NCBI RefSeq assembly: GCF_963677575.1 | Contig: NZ_OY782038.1 | Location: forward strand, 558,001-622,000 | Source: an uncultured Draconibacterium sp. | Lineage (GTDB): Bacteria > Bacteroidota > Bacteroidia > Bacteroidales > Prolixibacteraceae | Reading direction: 5' to 3' | DNA: 64,000 nt | Notes under the pieces: generated by a model | Told to the model about the DNA's origin: nothing | The model's input: only the letters and a program-made list of their open reading frames with translations | The model's database searches: none | In this document: in pieces, positions 51,255 to 60,781 of the stretch | Numbering within the stretch: position 1 is the first letter of the stretch | Layout of the letters: every line of letters starts with the position of its first letter | Translations under genes and position numbers: made by a program

Positions 51255-52484
51255 TTAATATATTTGGCAATATTTTTTTAATGTCAATCCTAAATCGTAA
51301 GCAAAAGCCCGAATTGCTTCTTCATCTCTGTCTTCTTCTTTCTGATTCCGCCATGCCCTTATTTTAGCTGTTGGAGGATCGTACATCGGAACCATTTCGC
51401 ACGCTTCAAGCAGGTTGGCACAAAACTCAGCAGCTTCAAGTATCTCATCAGTCGATTTCTTTTTATTCCTGAAAACTTCGGTTTCCTCCTTCATAGCATC
51501 TTCAATTAAATTAAGCGCTTTGTAGGCGTACCCTTCCTTATTGGGATTTGGCTTTATACTGGTCTCCACATCCCTGTTTCTCTGAAAACCTAAAATTGCT
51601 GCAATTATAGAAGGGTCGCGAACCGTACCGTCGGGGTAAACCAAACCATGAACATCGCCCCAATACCCGCCAATTATAAGATCGAATACATACCAGCCCA
51701 CTTTGTGCTTTTCGCATATATCAATAGCCATATCATACGGATTGGCTCGCCCCAAACAAGCCATTTCGCTGTTTATGAGTGGTTTGTTTCCATGGTTCGC
51801 GGAGATCTCTTCAGCTTCCAGATAGCTGTTTTCTAAACGCTGACGTGTTTCAAGATAATCGTGAAAAGAAAGGACATCAACAAGATCGGCTGACTGCTCC
51901 AAAAACCGGGGATATGTAACTCCAACAGTAATTGCATTTTCAGGATCAATTTCTTTTACATATTTACAATAAAACCTTACAAACTCCCATATTTTATTCT
52001 CATGCTCCGTTTTCTCATCACCTGTTGCGTTGCGGAAATAATCGTTACATGATGGTTCATTCATGATATCCCACATCAGTAATCCCTCTTCGTTTTTTAA
52101 AGCATCGACAATAGCTTTTACATAACTTTTCCCTTCTTCTTTAAAATCTTCATCAAGGATAGCGGGATCAATCATATTGCCATTCCATAGGATGGGCATC
52201 GTAGATATTCCCATTTTATTGGCAGTGCGGACATAGTTCCGAAGTTTGTCAATAAAATTTTCGGGGTCTCTTTTATACCTGCGATAACCCAACCAAATTC
52301 GGGTGCTGTTCAATTGTAACCTTTGGGCATATTCCAAATCCCTTTCAATGGTAGCCTGATCCCCCATCCAACCGCCGGGATAACAAACACCACGAATGTT
52401 ACTATAGTCTTTTTTAGGTTTTGCAGCCATGGAAATACCAACTGCAAAAACCAGTATTCCGGCTAAAAATATGTTCAGCTTCAT
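51255..52484 (-). CDS. GH5-like clan GH-A glycosidase
   Basis: The 409-residue product has a signal peptide (to about residue 21, SMAA) and a TIM barrel. Glu143 (WDIMNEPS) is the acid/base and Glu240 (LINSEMA) the nucleophile. The C-terminal region of about 90 residues is helical and unassigned. ATG 52484 (MKLNIFLAG) is chosen because it begins the signal peptide; an extension to 52517 would overlap the upstream gene. It has 13 bases of spacing from the GH43 gene upstream. Specificity is unknown. Confidence 0.78.
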   Translation of the reverse strand: MKLNIFLAGILVFAVGISMAAKPKKDYSNIRGVCYPGGWMGDQATIERDLEYAQRLQLNSTRIWLGYRRYKRDPENFIDKLRNYVRTANKMGISTMPILWNGNMIDPAILDEDFKEEGKSYVKAIVDALKNEEGLLMWDIMNEPSCNDYFRNATGDEKTEHENKIWEFVRFYCKYVKEIDPENAITVGVTYPRFLEQSADLVDVLSFHDYLETRQRLENSYLEAEEISANHGNKPLINSEMACLGRANPYDMAIDICEKHKVGWYVFDLIIGGYWGDVHGLVYPDGTVRDPSIIAAILGFQRNRDVETSIKPNPNKEGYAYKALNLIEDAMKEETEVFRNKKKSTDEILEAAEFCANLLEACEMVPMYDPPTAKIRAWRNQKEEDRDEEAIRAFAYDLGLTLKKYCQIY

Positions 52485-52497
52485 TTCAAGGTTTGTA

Positions 52498-53553
52498 TTA
52501 GAGTTTGTATTTACCAATAACTTTTAACTTGTCACCCGAGTCATCCACTTCAAGTAAAACCGGCTTACGGGGACCCGGATTTTTAGGATCCATACTTTGG
52601 TAATGAATTAACATCAACAATTTCTCGTCGAAAGTATGAAACAACATCCCATGCCCCATATTACCGGGGTTCAGTGCTTTTTTCTCGTGAATCCATGGCC
52701 CATCAAGTTTCCCTGATGCAGAATAGGCAACTCCTTGTGCATACCGGGTATCGCCCCAACTCGACCATAACATACCCAGTTTTCCGGTTTGTGTTTTAAA
52801 CAAAAAAGGTCCGTCAGTAACTTGTCCCTCAATATCTTTCCCATATGTTTTTTCACCGATAGAAGACATAGTTCTCGACCAGGGCCCGTCTGATGCTTTA
52901 AATATTGTTTTTGGTTTTCCTACCGGTTCACTTAAATCTGGCGAAAGTTGGATGATATCCATTGTCCCATCTACTATTTGCAACCATTCGTGACAATAAA
53001 TCATATAGGGGATTCCGTCTTCTATCCACAATGTTCCATCGAGGGTTGCCTGGTCGGCGGGTAAATAGATATTGTTCTTCATCGGACGGTAAGGACCTTC
53101 TGCTTTTTCGGCGATTAAAATATGTGAAGCCCTCCTTGGAATGTCGAACCTTTCAGGATTTTTTTCAATCGTTATTTTTGAATTAGTGAATGTGGCAAAA
53201 TAATAATATTTCCCATTGTAGTAGTGCAATTCGGCAGCCCAGATCATCGGGCTTGGCCCCATCCACGATGAAGTATCTATTTCAATGGAATTAAAAGGCC
53301 CATGCCACATTTTCAAATCTTTACTTTTCCAGATCAAACCTCCGGTACTTGTTAAATAATAAGTCTGTGTTGTCTTATCTGCCAATATAAAAGGATCACT
53401 CATCCTTAGAGAATCAAATGGGACAGTACCGGGAGTCCCCTGCCTCATCCGAAACTTTGGAGGTGCAATTGTTTGCAACGATTGAGCCATTCCGGCATGT
53501 AAAGAAAACAATACAACAATAAATATTGCACCAATCTTAAATCGTTTATTCAT
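52498..53553 (-). CDS. GH43-family glycosidase
   Basis: The 351-residue product has a signal peptide (to about residue 23) and a five-bladed propeller. Asp53 (MSDPFILAD) fits the base and Asp172 (LDGTLWIEDGIPY) the pKa modulator. The expected acidic acid residue lies in QVTDGPFLF (Asp247) where many GH43 enzymes have Glu; Glu242 is five residues earlier. It is likely an arabinofuranosidase or xylosidase-type enzyme acting with its PUL neighbours. Confidence 0.8.
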   Translation of the reverse strand: MNKRFKIGAIFIVVLFSLHAGMAQSLQTIAPPKFRMRQGTPGTVPFDSLRMSDPFILADKTTQTYYLTSTGGLIWKSKDLKMWHGPFNSIEIDTSSWMGPSPMIWAAELHYYNGKYYYFATFTNSKITIEKNPERFDIPRRASHILIAEKAEGPYRPMKNNIYLPADQATLDGTLWIEDGIPYMIYCHEWLQIVDGTMDIIQLSPDLSEPVGKPKTIFKASDGPWSRTMSSIGEKTYGKDIEGQVTDGPFLFKTQTGKLGMLWSSWGDTRYAQGVAYSASGKLDGPWIHEKKALNPGNMGHGMLFHTFDEKLLMLIHYQSMDPKNPGPRKPVLLEVDDSGDKLKVIGKYKL

Positions 53554-53576
53554 AAGTATAGCTTTTATAAGTTGTT

Positions 53577-53866
53577 CTAATTAAATATTTTTTGAAAAAT
53601 GATATTGCCAAACAAAATATGAGGATATTCTTTAAGGTTTGAAATTTGTGTATTTTGCGCTTCGACTATACATCCAAACGGGATTATTAATTGGCTACAT
53701 TCGAACAGATCTTCTTCCAGAGAAATAGCCTGTATTTCAAACATTAGCTTTTTCAAGCAGTGCCGAAAAATTATTAATATAACATCGCCTACTCCCATAT
53801 TTCCCTGAGCTTAATTTCCTTTCCGTTCATAAACAGTTGATTTTCTTTCAATTTAACTTTATTCAT
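53577..53866 (-). pseudogene. Decayed coding remnant in the PUL
   Basis: A 25-codon frame from ATG 53866 reads MNKVKLKENQLFMNGKEIKL, resembling the NGKE strand common in GH2/beta-galactosidase-type proteins, and then stops at 53789. A second frame (53577-53798) continues for 73 codons in another phase without recognisable homology. The 344-bp gap in an otherwise tight gene series suggests a deleted and frameshifted gene. The evidence is thin, and chance frames are possible. Confidence 0.3.
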
Positions 53867-53897
53867 CAATTTTGCTTTTCCAAATTAAGCGCTAATA

Positions 53898-56051
53898 TTA
53901 GCGGCTGATTTCTATTTTATACCAGGTAGTTATTATCTCCCCTACAGAAAACATCCAATTTCTACCTGATTTTTCCGCTTCAATAGTCTCTCCTAACGGG
54001 ACGCCGGAACCATCAAGTGGTTTTACTACAACTTTCTTTGCTCTATCCAGATTGGATAAAGTTATTTTCCCGCTAACAACTTCAACTAAAGATGGAGCAG
54101 AGCCTCTTTTTATAATTTTCTTGCGCTCACTATCCCAAACCTGACCTGTGTTTTCTACTTTTCCTCCTGTTATGAGAAGCAGTTGATTTGAATTATTTAT
54201 AGGTTTATCGTCTATGGAGGAAAGTGTTATCGCACTAAATTCGTTATCTACATTTACATCCAGATTGTCCAATTCCTTTTCAAATTCATTAGTGAACCCG
54301 ATTATTGCCTGAGTAAAAGGCGTGTTTATTGTAACACAACCGTTACCTTTAGAATTCAACTCCCATGCCAGTTCTTTTGTATCAGATAGGAGCAACTTCT
54401 TATCCTGTTTTGTTTCATCATAGTTCTGTGCCTTGTCAAGTGACACAATTCTCACCTTGTGTTTAAATACATCGGAAGCATCGTATCCCGGAGTGTAATA
54501 TGGAGAATCTTCGACCGGCATAGTCATGGTTTGGGAGATTTGCTTGTCAGAATAAGTCCGTAGTACCGTTCCATTTGCTTTTGCAACGTCAGCCCTTAGA
54601 TACATTAACGAACCGACAATCATTTGAGGCATTTTTACCGGGTGATGAGAAATATCAAAAGCATCTCCTACAAAACCTCTATAATCAGGATCGGTTTTAG
54701 GTTCGAAAGTATAAACCATTATTCCAGACCAGTCCTGAAAACTTCCATAAGCAGAAATTAGTGGGATACCTTCACTTTCGTAATCATTGGGAAAAGCATT
54801 GTTTACCTCAGAAACAGTATATGGCATCCCGGCTAAAGCTATACGGGACAGTTTTGCGATGGTAGACGAATCCGGCTCGTTGACCATAGGCGTATTAATT
54901 TTACCCGGCCAGGTGGGATGTTGCCAGTAAACATGACCGTCAATTATATCCAATTCCCGGTTTGAATAGAGCATAGGATATTCACTTTGATTATGTAAAA
55001 AATCGTTGCTTCCTATTAATAATGATTTTACGCTAAGTGTATCTTTCAGATACTTCTTCATTTCAACAAAGTACCGCTTTTCAACATCTTCATAAAAAGA
55101 GATTGTTGCATGAACCCAATCTTTCTGTGTCTCCAGATTATCTTTCCTGCTCGCTCTTGATATTAATTCGCCTTTCTTTGCCTGTGCTTGTTTTCGGATA
55201 GATTCTATTTCTGCTTTACTAAATTTATTTCTTATGAAATTATTGAACATTTGTGTGAGTAATTCCGAATGATAGTTGGTCAGGTTTCGAAAATTTGGAT
55301 CCCAGCTTACTTCACTGGCAGGATGTAAGGCATTTCTGTGCCAAGCGTCAAAAAGAGTATTTTCATTTACAAGCTCAACAATAACTATTGCTGGTTCGTT
55401 GTTATAACTCGTCTTTGTATATGGATTGTAATGCGTAAGTAAATCTTTGGCGAAATCTTTCTGTAGTTCAATTAGTTGCGAATCGAAATATGATACGTAT
55501 TTAGCCCAGCCTATTTTTTTATAATCCTCAACATTGTCACCTTCTTTAAAGGTTCTGCCAACCAATAAATTTAAATCAATATATATTCCGTTTTCCTTAA
55601 GTTGGCTAATCCAGTAATCCAGTTTGTCCAATTGCTCTGCATCCAGATTTCCGGTATTATCAAAATTTGGATTGATCAGGCCACGGGGTGTAAAAAAGTC
55701 CAGAAATGTTAACCTTACACAATTAATCCCATATCTTGCTAACGTTTTAGCGTATAACCGGGCATCTTCTTTTTCCGGTATTTGAGTTGAACCTTTTGTC
55801 CAGTCAGTAATATTAACTCCCCATAACCTCACTTGTGTTCCATCGGGCTTAACAAGCTTTCCATTCTGCGCTGTGACAAAACCTGACTTCCCGGCTGGTT
55901 TTTCAAGTAAAAAAGAAATATCAATAGCTTCATCTCCTATATCCTGGTAATTCACACTAAACGGTTTGAGACCAGAATCACTATTCTTTTCAACCTTGCA
56001 ATTAAAACTTAAACAGAACAGTAGAAATAACAAATAATATTTTTTTCTCAT
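53898..56051 (-). CDS. GH5-like large lipoprotein glycosidase
   Basis: The 717-residue product has a lipobox LSFNC (Cys18), an NGKLVKPDGTQVRLWGVN entry (about 63-80) and a TIM barrel with Glu230 (VELVNEN) as acid/base and Glu415 (YTVSEVNN) as nucleophile. A beta-rich C-terminal region of about 250 residues may bind carbohydrate. It resembles clan GH-A cellulase-superfamily enzymes of PULs but no GH family is certain. The lipidated form suggests it sits at the cell surface. It is followed by a decayed remnant. Confidence 0.75.
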   Translation of the reverse strand: MRKKYYLLFLLFCLSFNCKVEKNSDSGLKPFSVNYQDIGDEAIDISFLLEKPAGKSGFVTAQNGKLVKPDGTQVRLWGVNITDWTKGSTQIPEKEDARLYAKTLARYGINCVRLTFLDFFTPRGLINPNFDNTGNLDAEQLDKLDYWISQLKENGIYIDLNLLVGRTFKEGDNVEDYKKIGWAKYVSYFDSQLIELQKDFAKDLLTHYNPYTKTSYNNEPAIVIVELVNENTLFDAWHRNALHPASEVSWDPNFRNLTNYHSELLTQMFNNFIRNKFSKAEIESIRKQAQAKKGELISRASRKDNLETQKDWVHATISFYEDVEKRYFVEMKKYLKDTLSVKSLLIGSNDFLHNQSEYPMLYSNRELDIIDGHVYWQHPTWPGKINTPMVNEPDSSTIAKLSRIALAGMPYTVSEVNNAFPNDYESEGIPLISAYGSFQDWSGIMVYTFEPKTDPDYRGFVGDAFDISHHPVKMPQMIVGSLMYLRADVAKANGTVLRTYSDKQISQTMTMPVEDSPYYTPGYDASDVFKHKVRIVSLDKAQNYDETKQDKKLLLSDTKELAWELNSKGNGCVTINTPFTQAIIGFTNEFEKELDNLDVNVDNEFSAITLSSIDDKPINNSNQLLLITGGKVENTGQVWDSERKKIIKRGSAPSLVEVVSGKITLSNLDRAKKVVVKPLDGSGVPLGETIEAEKSGRNWMFSVGEIITTWYKIEISR

Positions 56052-56093
56052 CGTAATAATTTCTGTATTGATTTATTATAATTGCCTGATAAC

Positions 56094-58667
56094 TTATTCT
56101 TTAAGAGTAATACGCTCTATTGCTACATTGTCTTGCCGTTCACTATCTTTCGAAACAGGCAATGCACATTGCACAATTTCAATGTTATTGATGTTCAAAA
56201 TATCGTTTCCTGTAACTATGCTTCCGGGAGTAACTTCATTATCAGGCACTGACGTTTGCGACTGATTTTCTTTAAATCGGAATTTCGACAATTCAATTTC
56301 ATAGTCTTTTTTTTGAGGCATGAAATTAATGGTGGTTGTATAATAAAATCCCTCTGTTGTTCCCAATGATATTTCAACCGGAACCTCCTGGTTATTTAAT
56401 GATTTACCAGTAAGCACCAGTTTCTTCTTATGCCCCAGTTCTGATATTCGTCCCCTAATTTTTTCGCGAAAATAAAAGGCAACCGGATTTAAAATACGAC
56501 TGTCTAATACGATCATTTTTTTCCCTGGAATTTCGGAGGGATAAAATGTAAATCTTGAGTAACGAGTTGGACGATTTATTTTATTTCCATCTTTCGATGC
56601 ATCAAAAATACATAAAGGAGTCGCTGGTTTCACAATCCTGGTCTCCCATGATTTATTGTCGTAATAATCCCAATCAACAGGTTTTCCCTTCACATCGGTA
56701 GGGAAAGTCCGTGTCTCATCTTTTAAATGAACACATATTACATAATTCAAAATTCCTTCGTCAGAAAACATTTCCTCAGGCAATTTTACATTCCACGTAT
56801 AACTATCCATTTGTGTCATCGAAAATGAAGTTCTTCTAATTCCATCGCCTACTTTAAAGAGCTCTACTTTTTCCAACTTTTCGGGAGTAACAACTTTGGC
56901 GTTGATTTCCAAATTACTTCCTACAGCAATTTCTTCTGTAGCATCATGCAATACATATACTTTCGAGCATTTGTTATCGGGGGCAATGTATTCTCCCAAT
57001 TTTATGTTTTTCCACTCACTTTCAGAATTCCATTCCGAGGAAACCCCTTCTCTTTGCAGAAGATAAGCTCCCGGAGATACTTTAAAAGCACCATTATCAG
57101 CCTGGGCAGAATAACTATTCCCGGCATTTAATTGTTTTATACTGAAGTTATTTCCCAAATCGGGTATCCGGATTTTCATTTTATAATCTTTCCAGATACA
57201 TACTGAAACTTCTTTGCTTAAACTAGCCCTTTCAAATGGATCGTTTACCCCAATAGCATCGGGCATAACTTCAAGGCGCCAAACACCGTCTTCCAACTTA
57301 TCCAGGAAATACGCCCCAAATCCGGGATAGTTTACAATTTTGGATCTTCCATAGCCGGCAATTTCTTTTAAGTCTGATAGATTTTCAGGTGCTGAATTTG
57401 TTGTATTAGTATATATAAATACTTCGTCGGTAACCATTTCTGCCAGGTTTTCATTATAACTTAAATGAAACGGACCAAAAGAGTTACTTTCAGGATATGC
57501 AATCTTTGGGCTGTTTCGCGGAAGCCACTCAAAAACCCTGGCAGCAATTTTTAAGCCCAGCGCCTTTTGAGGGGCATAAGCCAAATTCATGAAATGGGTT
57601 TGATATTCCGTGTTTGCGTAGGCAATATTCATTGGGTCGTAACAAAATTGAGCAGCAAACTGAAACCCAGCCTCCCTGAAACATCTGGCCATGGAGGGAT
57701 ATAAAAATGAATAAGTATTGTCTGCAGCGTCAAACTCATAAGACAAAAGTGCTTTTTTCGATTGCTGTATTTTTGAAGTGATATGATATTTCGGCCAATT
57801 GGCAACTTTTGGCAACAAATTACCTTTAATTGCCCTGTTAGAGACAAGCCCGGTAGAATACCATTGAACAGTTCCCCCTTCAATATCAGCATCAAGATAT
57901 GCATCAAGTAATTGAGGTGAAAAAGCCATACAGTAAAAGACAGGTACCTTGCAACCACCATCCTTCAAGGATTTCACCATTCGGTTAATAAAATTTGTTG
58001 TTTGGTCAGGTGTTCCGCTATGATGAGGCTCATTATTGATCTCAATCGCGATAATATCGGGATCTTCATTGTATGCCAGATTTGTATATGGATTGGTATG
58101 CATTATAAATTGTTTGAGGTAATTTTCCTGGGCAGTTATAGCATCTGGAATTGTTAAACACCCATCTTTTCCATATTTTCGTGAAAATCCGGGTGTTTTT
58201 TTGTCCCATTCAGGATAACCGTTTCCCCAATATGCCAATGGAGTTAAAACAATCTTAAATCCTCTGTCTTTCATACTTTTTATTGTATAATCGAGAAGCC
58301 TTAAATGCTCATTCATTATCAGATTTCCTAATGTGTCGCTTATCTCCGTGTCCCATACATGAACCCGATATGCTTTTAATCCCAGCCGGGTAAGGTTATA
58401 AATGTCCTGATCAATTGCTTTTCCATGATCGACATTGACATAATTATGTGCCCTGTAGGAGTGAGCAAACGGGGTAGTATAATTAACTCCAAATAGATTC
58501 ACTTCACTACTATCAGCAGACCATCTCCAGCATCCCTCTTTATCGACAAATGTTACCCCTTGTCCGCTAGCCGATTGTATGATAGAAATGTTAAATACAA
58601 ACAAGATGGAAAATACCATACTTGTATTGATAATCTTATCCTGTAACACTCCAATTAAATTTGCCAT
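56094..58667 (-). CDS. Multi-domain clan GH-A glycosidase
   Basis: The 857-residue product has an N-terminal leader (about residues 1-36, ending ASGQ). A TIM barrel follows (about 55-400) with Glu213 (EINNEPHHSG) as acid/base and Glu311 (LLSYEFDAADN) as nucleophile. A beta domain (about 420-560) and C-terminal carbohydrate-binding-like beta modules (about 575-857) complete it. It is first downstream of susD. An internal Met17 (58619) is an alternative start, but the longer form keeps a positive N-region in the signal. Substrate is unknown. Confidence 0.72.
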   Translation of the reverse strand: MANLIGVLQDKIINTSMVFSILFVFNISIIQSASGQGVTFVDKEGCWRWSADSSEVNLFGVNYTTPFAHSYRAHNYVNVDHGKAIDQDIYNLTRLGLKAYRVHVWDTEISDTLGNLIMNEHLRLLDYTIKSMKDRGFKIVLTPLAYWGNGYPEWDKKTPGFSRKYGKDGCLTIPDAITAQENYLKQFIMHTNPYTNLAYNEDPDIIAIEINNEPHHSGTPDQTTNFINRMVKSLKDGGCKVPVFYCMAFSPQLLDAYLDADIEGGTVQWYSTGLVSNRAIKGNLLPKVANWPKYHITSKIQQSKKALLSYEFDAADNTYSFLYPSMARCFREAGFQFAAQFCYDPMNIAYANTEYQTHFMNLAYAPQKALGLKIAARVFEWLPRNSPKIAYPESNSFGPFHLSYNENLAEMVTDEVFIYTNTTNSAPENLSDLKEIAGYGRSKIVNYPGFGAYFLDKLEDGVWRLEVMPDAIGVNDPFERASLSKEVSVCIWKDYKMKIRIPDLGNNFSIKQLNAGNSYSAQADNGAFKVSPGAYLLQREGVSSEWNSESEWKNIKLGEYIAPDNKCSKVYVLHDATEEIAVGSNLEINAKVVTPEKLEKVELFKVGDGIRRTSFSMTQMDSYTWNVKLPEEMFSDEGILNYVICVHLKDETRTFPTDVKGKPVDWDYYDNKSWETRIVKPATPLCIFDASKDGNKINRPTRYSRFTFYPSEIPGKKMIVLDSRILNPVAFYFREKIRGRISELGHKKKLVLTGKSLNNQEVPVEISLGTTEGFYYTTTINFMPQKKDYEIELSKFRFKENQSQTSVPDNEVTPGSIVTGNDILNINNIEIVQCALPVSKDSERQDNVAIERITLKE

Positions 58668-59134
58668 GTTCTAATCTTTGTTTAATTACATAAAAGCCTG
58701 ACTATAAGTCATTAAATTTTGAAAATAAAAGGTGCAGATCTTAGTTTATATTAACATAATCATTGAGGCAGATCAAATATTGTATCGTAAAAAAATTGAA
58801 GAAGTAGCTTGTCAAATGCTATATCCCACTTTCTGGTTAATAAAAAAATCTCTGGTAAAACTACATAATAGACATCATGCTAAATTAAACGTCTTTCCTT
58901 GATAATTTATTCCGGGCTGAATTTAATCTCCTAAAATCAAAACAATACAAAATTTTTTGTTTTCCCGGCTTTAACAGAAGTGAAAGCTTAGCCTTTTAAT
59001 GAATATTATCAATCCTGCAATTTCATACTATTTTTATTAATTACAGCCTGGTTAAAAAGTTCAATGAGAAAAGCTGCAATAATATCTAACTACATCATTG
59101 TGCGATAAAACATACCGCACAATGATGTATAAAA
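58668..59134. other. 467-bp gap between susD and the downstream glycosidases
   Basis: The region is AT-rich without a coding frame. It contains a 14-bp inverted repeat near the susD end, listed separately. No promoter with a clear TAnnTTTG was found on the minus strand. Confidence 0.5.
59091..59129 (-). promoter_or_regulatory. Intercistronic hairpin after susD
   Basis: TACATCATTGTGCG (59091-59104) and CGCACAATGATGTA (59116-59129) form a perfect 14-bp stem with an 11-base loop, six bases after the susD stop. There is no T-run on the minus strand, so RNA processing/stabilisation or partial termination is more likely than full termination. Confidence 0.65.
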
Positions 59135-60763
59135 CTAATTATCAAGACTATAATCTGGTCTCTCGTACGTTTGCGCCAATGTTTTACCATAGGTTTCTGC
59201 CTGTTTTACAGCATAATCAGGAATAGGCATATATTGATGGGTTGGCTCAGCACCTTTGTATAATTTGCAGTTGTGGCGGTATTTGTTAAATCGAATAAGA
59301 TCAACTTTTCGAATACCCTCATACATAAGTTCGTGACCTCTTTCCATTAATAAAGCATCCATAAAACCATCATAACTTGCAATTGCATCACCACTTAGCG
59401 GAGCCAGTCCTGCCCTCTCCCTAACATCGTTTACTCCCTGCAAAGCTTCTCCTGACGGAACAGCCTGATCTTTTCTAGCCACTGCTTCAGCATACATTAA
59501 TAATACGTCAGCCCACCTTGCCAAAGGAATGTCTGTTGGTTGAAAAGCATTATCAATTTCAACAGGATACTTATTAATTATAAATCCAGACCAAGCCACC
59601 CCTATATCATCTCTCGTTATCAGTGTCCTTGCAGCATCATTCTGTATATAAGATGTTAAAACTGTATTTTTACGTGTATCTCCTTCTTCAAAAGTATCAT
59701 AAAAATCCGGCGAAATGTTCCAACACTGCCCCCATCCTCCACCTTGATATACAAAAGGAGTTGGTACTGTATTTTCAACATCTGCATATTTTGCCACATT
59801 ATTTGGAATTACATACCATGACATTGGATTAAAATTCCCATTTGCCCCGGATCCGTCACCGCTGGCACTAATTGAAACTGCTTCAATTACTTCAACGTTA
59901 AACTTATTATCCATTTTAAATTGTTCGGCATAGGCATCTTCTCCCCCAGCAGTAAACAATGTATAGCCTGAATTTTTTAATTGGTCATACATGTTTATTG
60001 CTTTATCATAATATCCATTCATATAAGAACCTTCGTTTAAATAATGACGCATTAAACAAACCCTTGCATAATCTGCTGTATACCTCCCATTGGGTTGATT
60101 ATTTGACATGTTCTCAACCGCGTATTCAAAATCAGAAGTAATCAGTTCAGCCATTTGTTGCAATGTAGGACGTTCCAGATTTTCCTCTGCTTCACGATCT
60201 CCCACCAATGCAGGATCAGTAATAACAGGTACCGGACCATAAATATGCAACAGGTAATACATCATAAGCCCGCGTAATAAACGTGCTTCACCAAGGTAAT
60301 TTGCCTTTTTAGCATCAGAGATCACAGTCGATTCTTCAATAGTTCCAATAATTTTAGAGAAGCGGGTAATATCCCGAATTTTTTCAAAATGTGAAGGATC
60401 ACCACCTGAAGCACGACCGTAATAAATACAATCTTCATAATTCGCAGTTGTTAATTTTCTCCAGGACCCTCCCCAGGTTCTTGCTTCCCAAGGGGCGCAC
60501 AAATCTGATGTTGAATCAAAAAGGCGTATTACACCTCCTTCTGCAACGTAGAAATTATGTTGATTAACACCTGTAAGATTGTATGTCCAGTTTACAGAGA
60601 AAGGAATATAACATGTCATTAAATAAGATTCAAAATCTTCTTCCGTTTTGGGGAAGTTCGAAGAAAAAAGCTTGCCATATATTTTGGGGTCAAAATTATC
60701 TTCGCAACTACTTACTAATAAAGAAATTGCTATTATAATTATCGTTAAATATTTATTTTTCAT
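59135..60763 (-). CDS. SusD/RagB family outer-membrane glycan-binding lipoprotein
   Basis: The 542-residue product has a lipobox SLLVSSC with acidic residues just after Cys (CEDNFD), as for surface-exported Bacteroidota lipoproteins. TPR-like helices include ANYLGEARLLRGLMMYYLLHIYGPVPVI. The C-terminal LARWADVLLMYAEAVAR and VRERAGL are SusD hallmarks. It caps the SusC transporter and binds oligosaccharides. It follows susC by 18 bases in the same transcript. Confidence 0.95.
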   Translation of the reverse strand: MKNKYLTIIIIAISLLVSSCEDNFDPKIYGKLFSSNFPKTEEDFESYLMTCYIPFSVNWTYNLTGVNQHNFYVAEGGVIRLFDSTSDLCAPWEARTWGGSWRKLTTANYEDCIYYGRASGGDPSHFEKIRDITRFSKIIGTIEESTVISDAKKANYLGEARLLRGLMMYYLLHIYGPVPVITDPALVGDREAEENLERPTLQQMAELITSDFEYAVENMSNNQPNGRYTADYARVCLMRHYLNEGSYMNGYYDKAINMYDQLKNSGYTLFTAGGEDAYAEQFKMDNKFNVEVIEAVSISASGDGSGANGNFNPMSWYVIPNNVAKYADVENTVPTPFVYQGGGWGQCWNISPDFYDTFEEGDTRKNTVLTSYIQNDAARTLITRDDIGVAWSGFIINKYPVEIDNAFQPTDIPLARWADVLLMYAEAVARKDQAVPSGEALQGVNDVRERAGLAPLSGDAIASYDGFMDALLMERGHELMYEGIRKVDLIRFNKYRHNCKLYKGAEPTHQYMPIPDYAVKQAETYGKTLAQTYERPDYSLDN

Positions 60764-60781
60764 GGTTATCGTATCTTTTAA

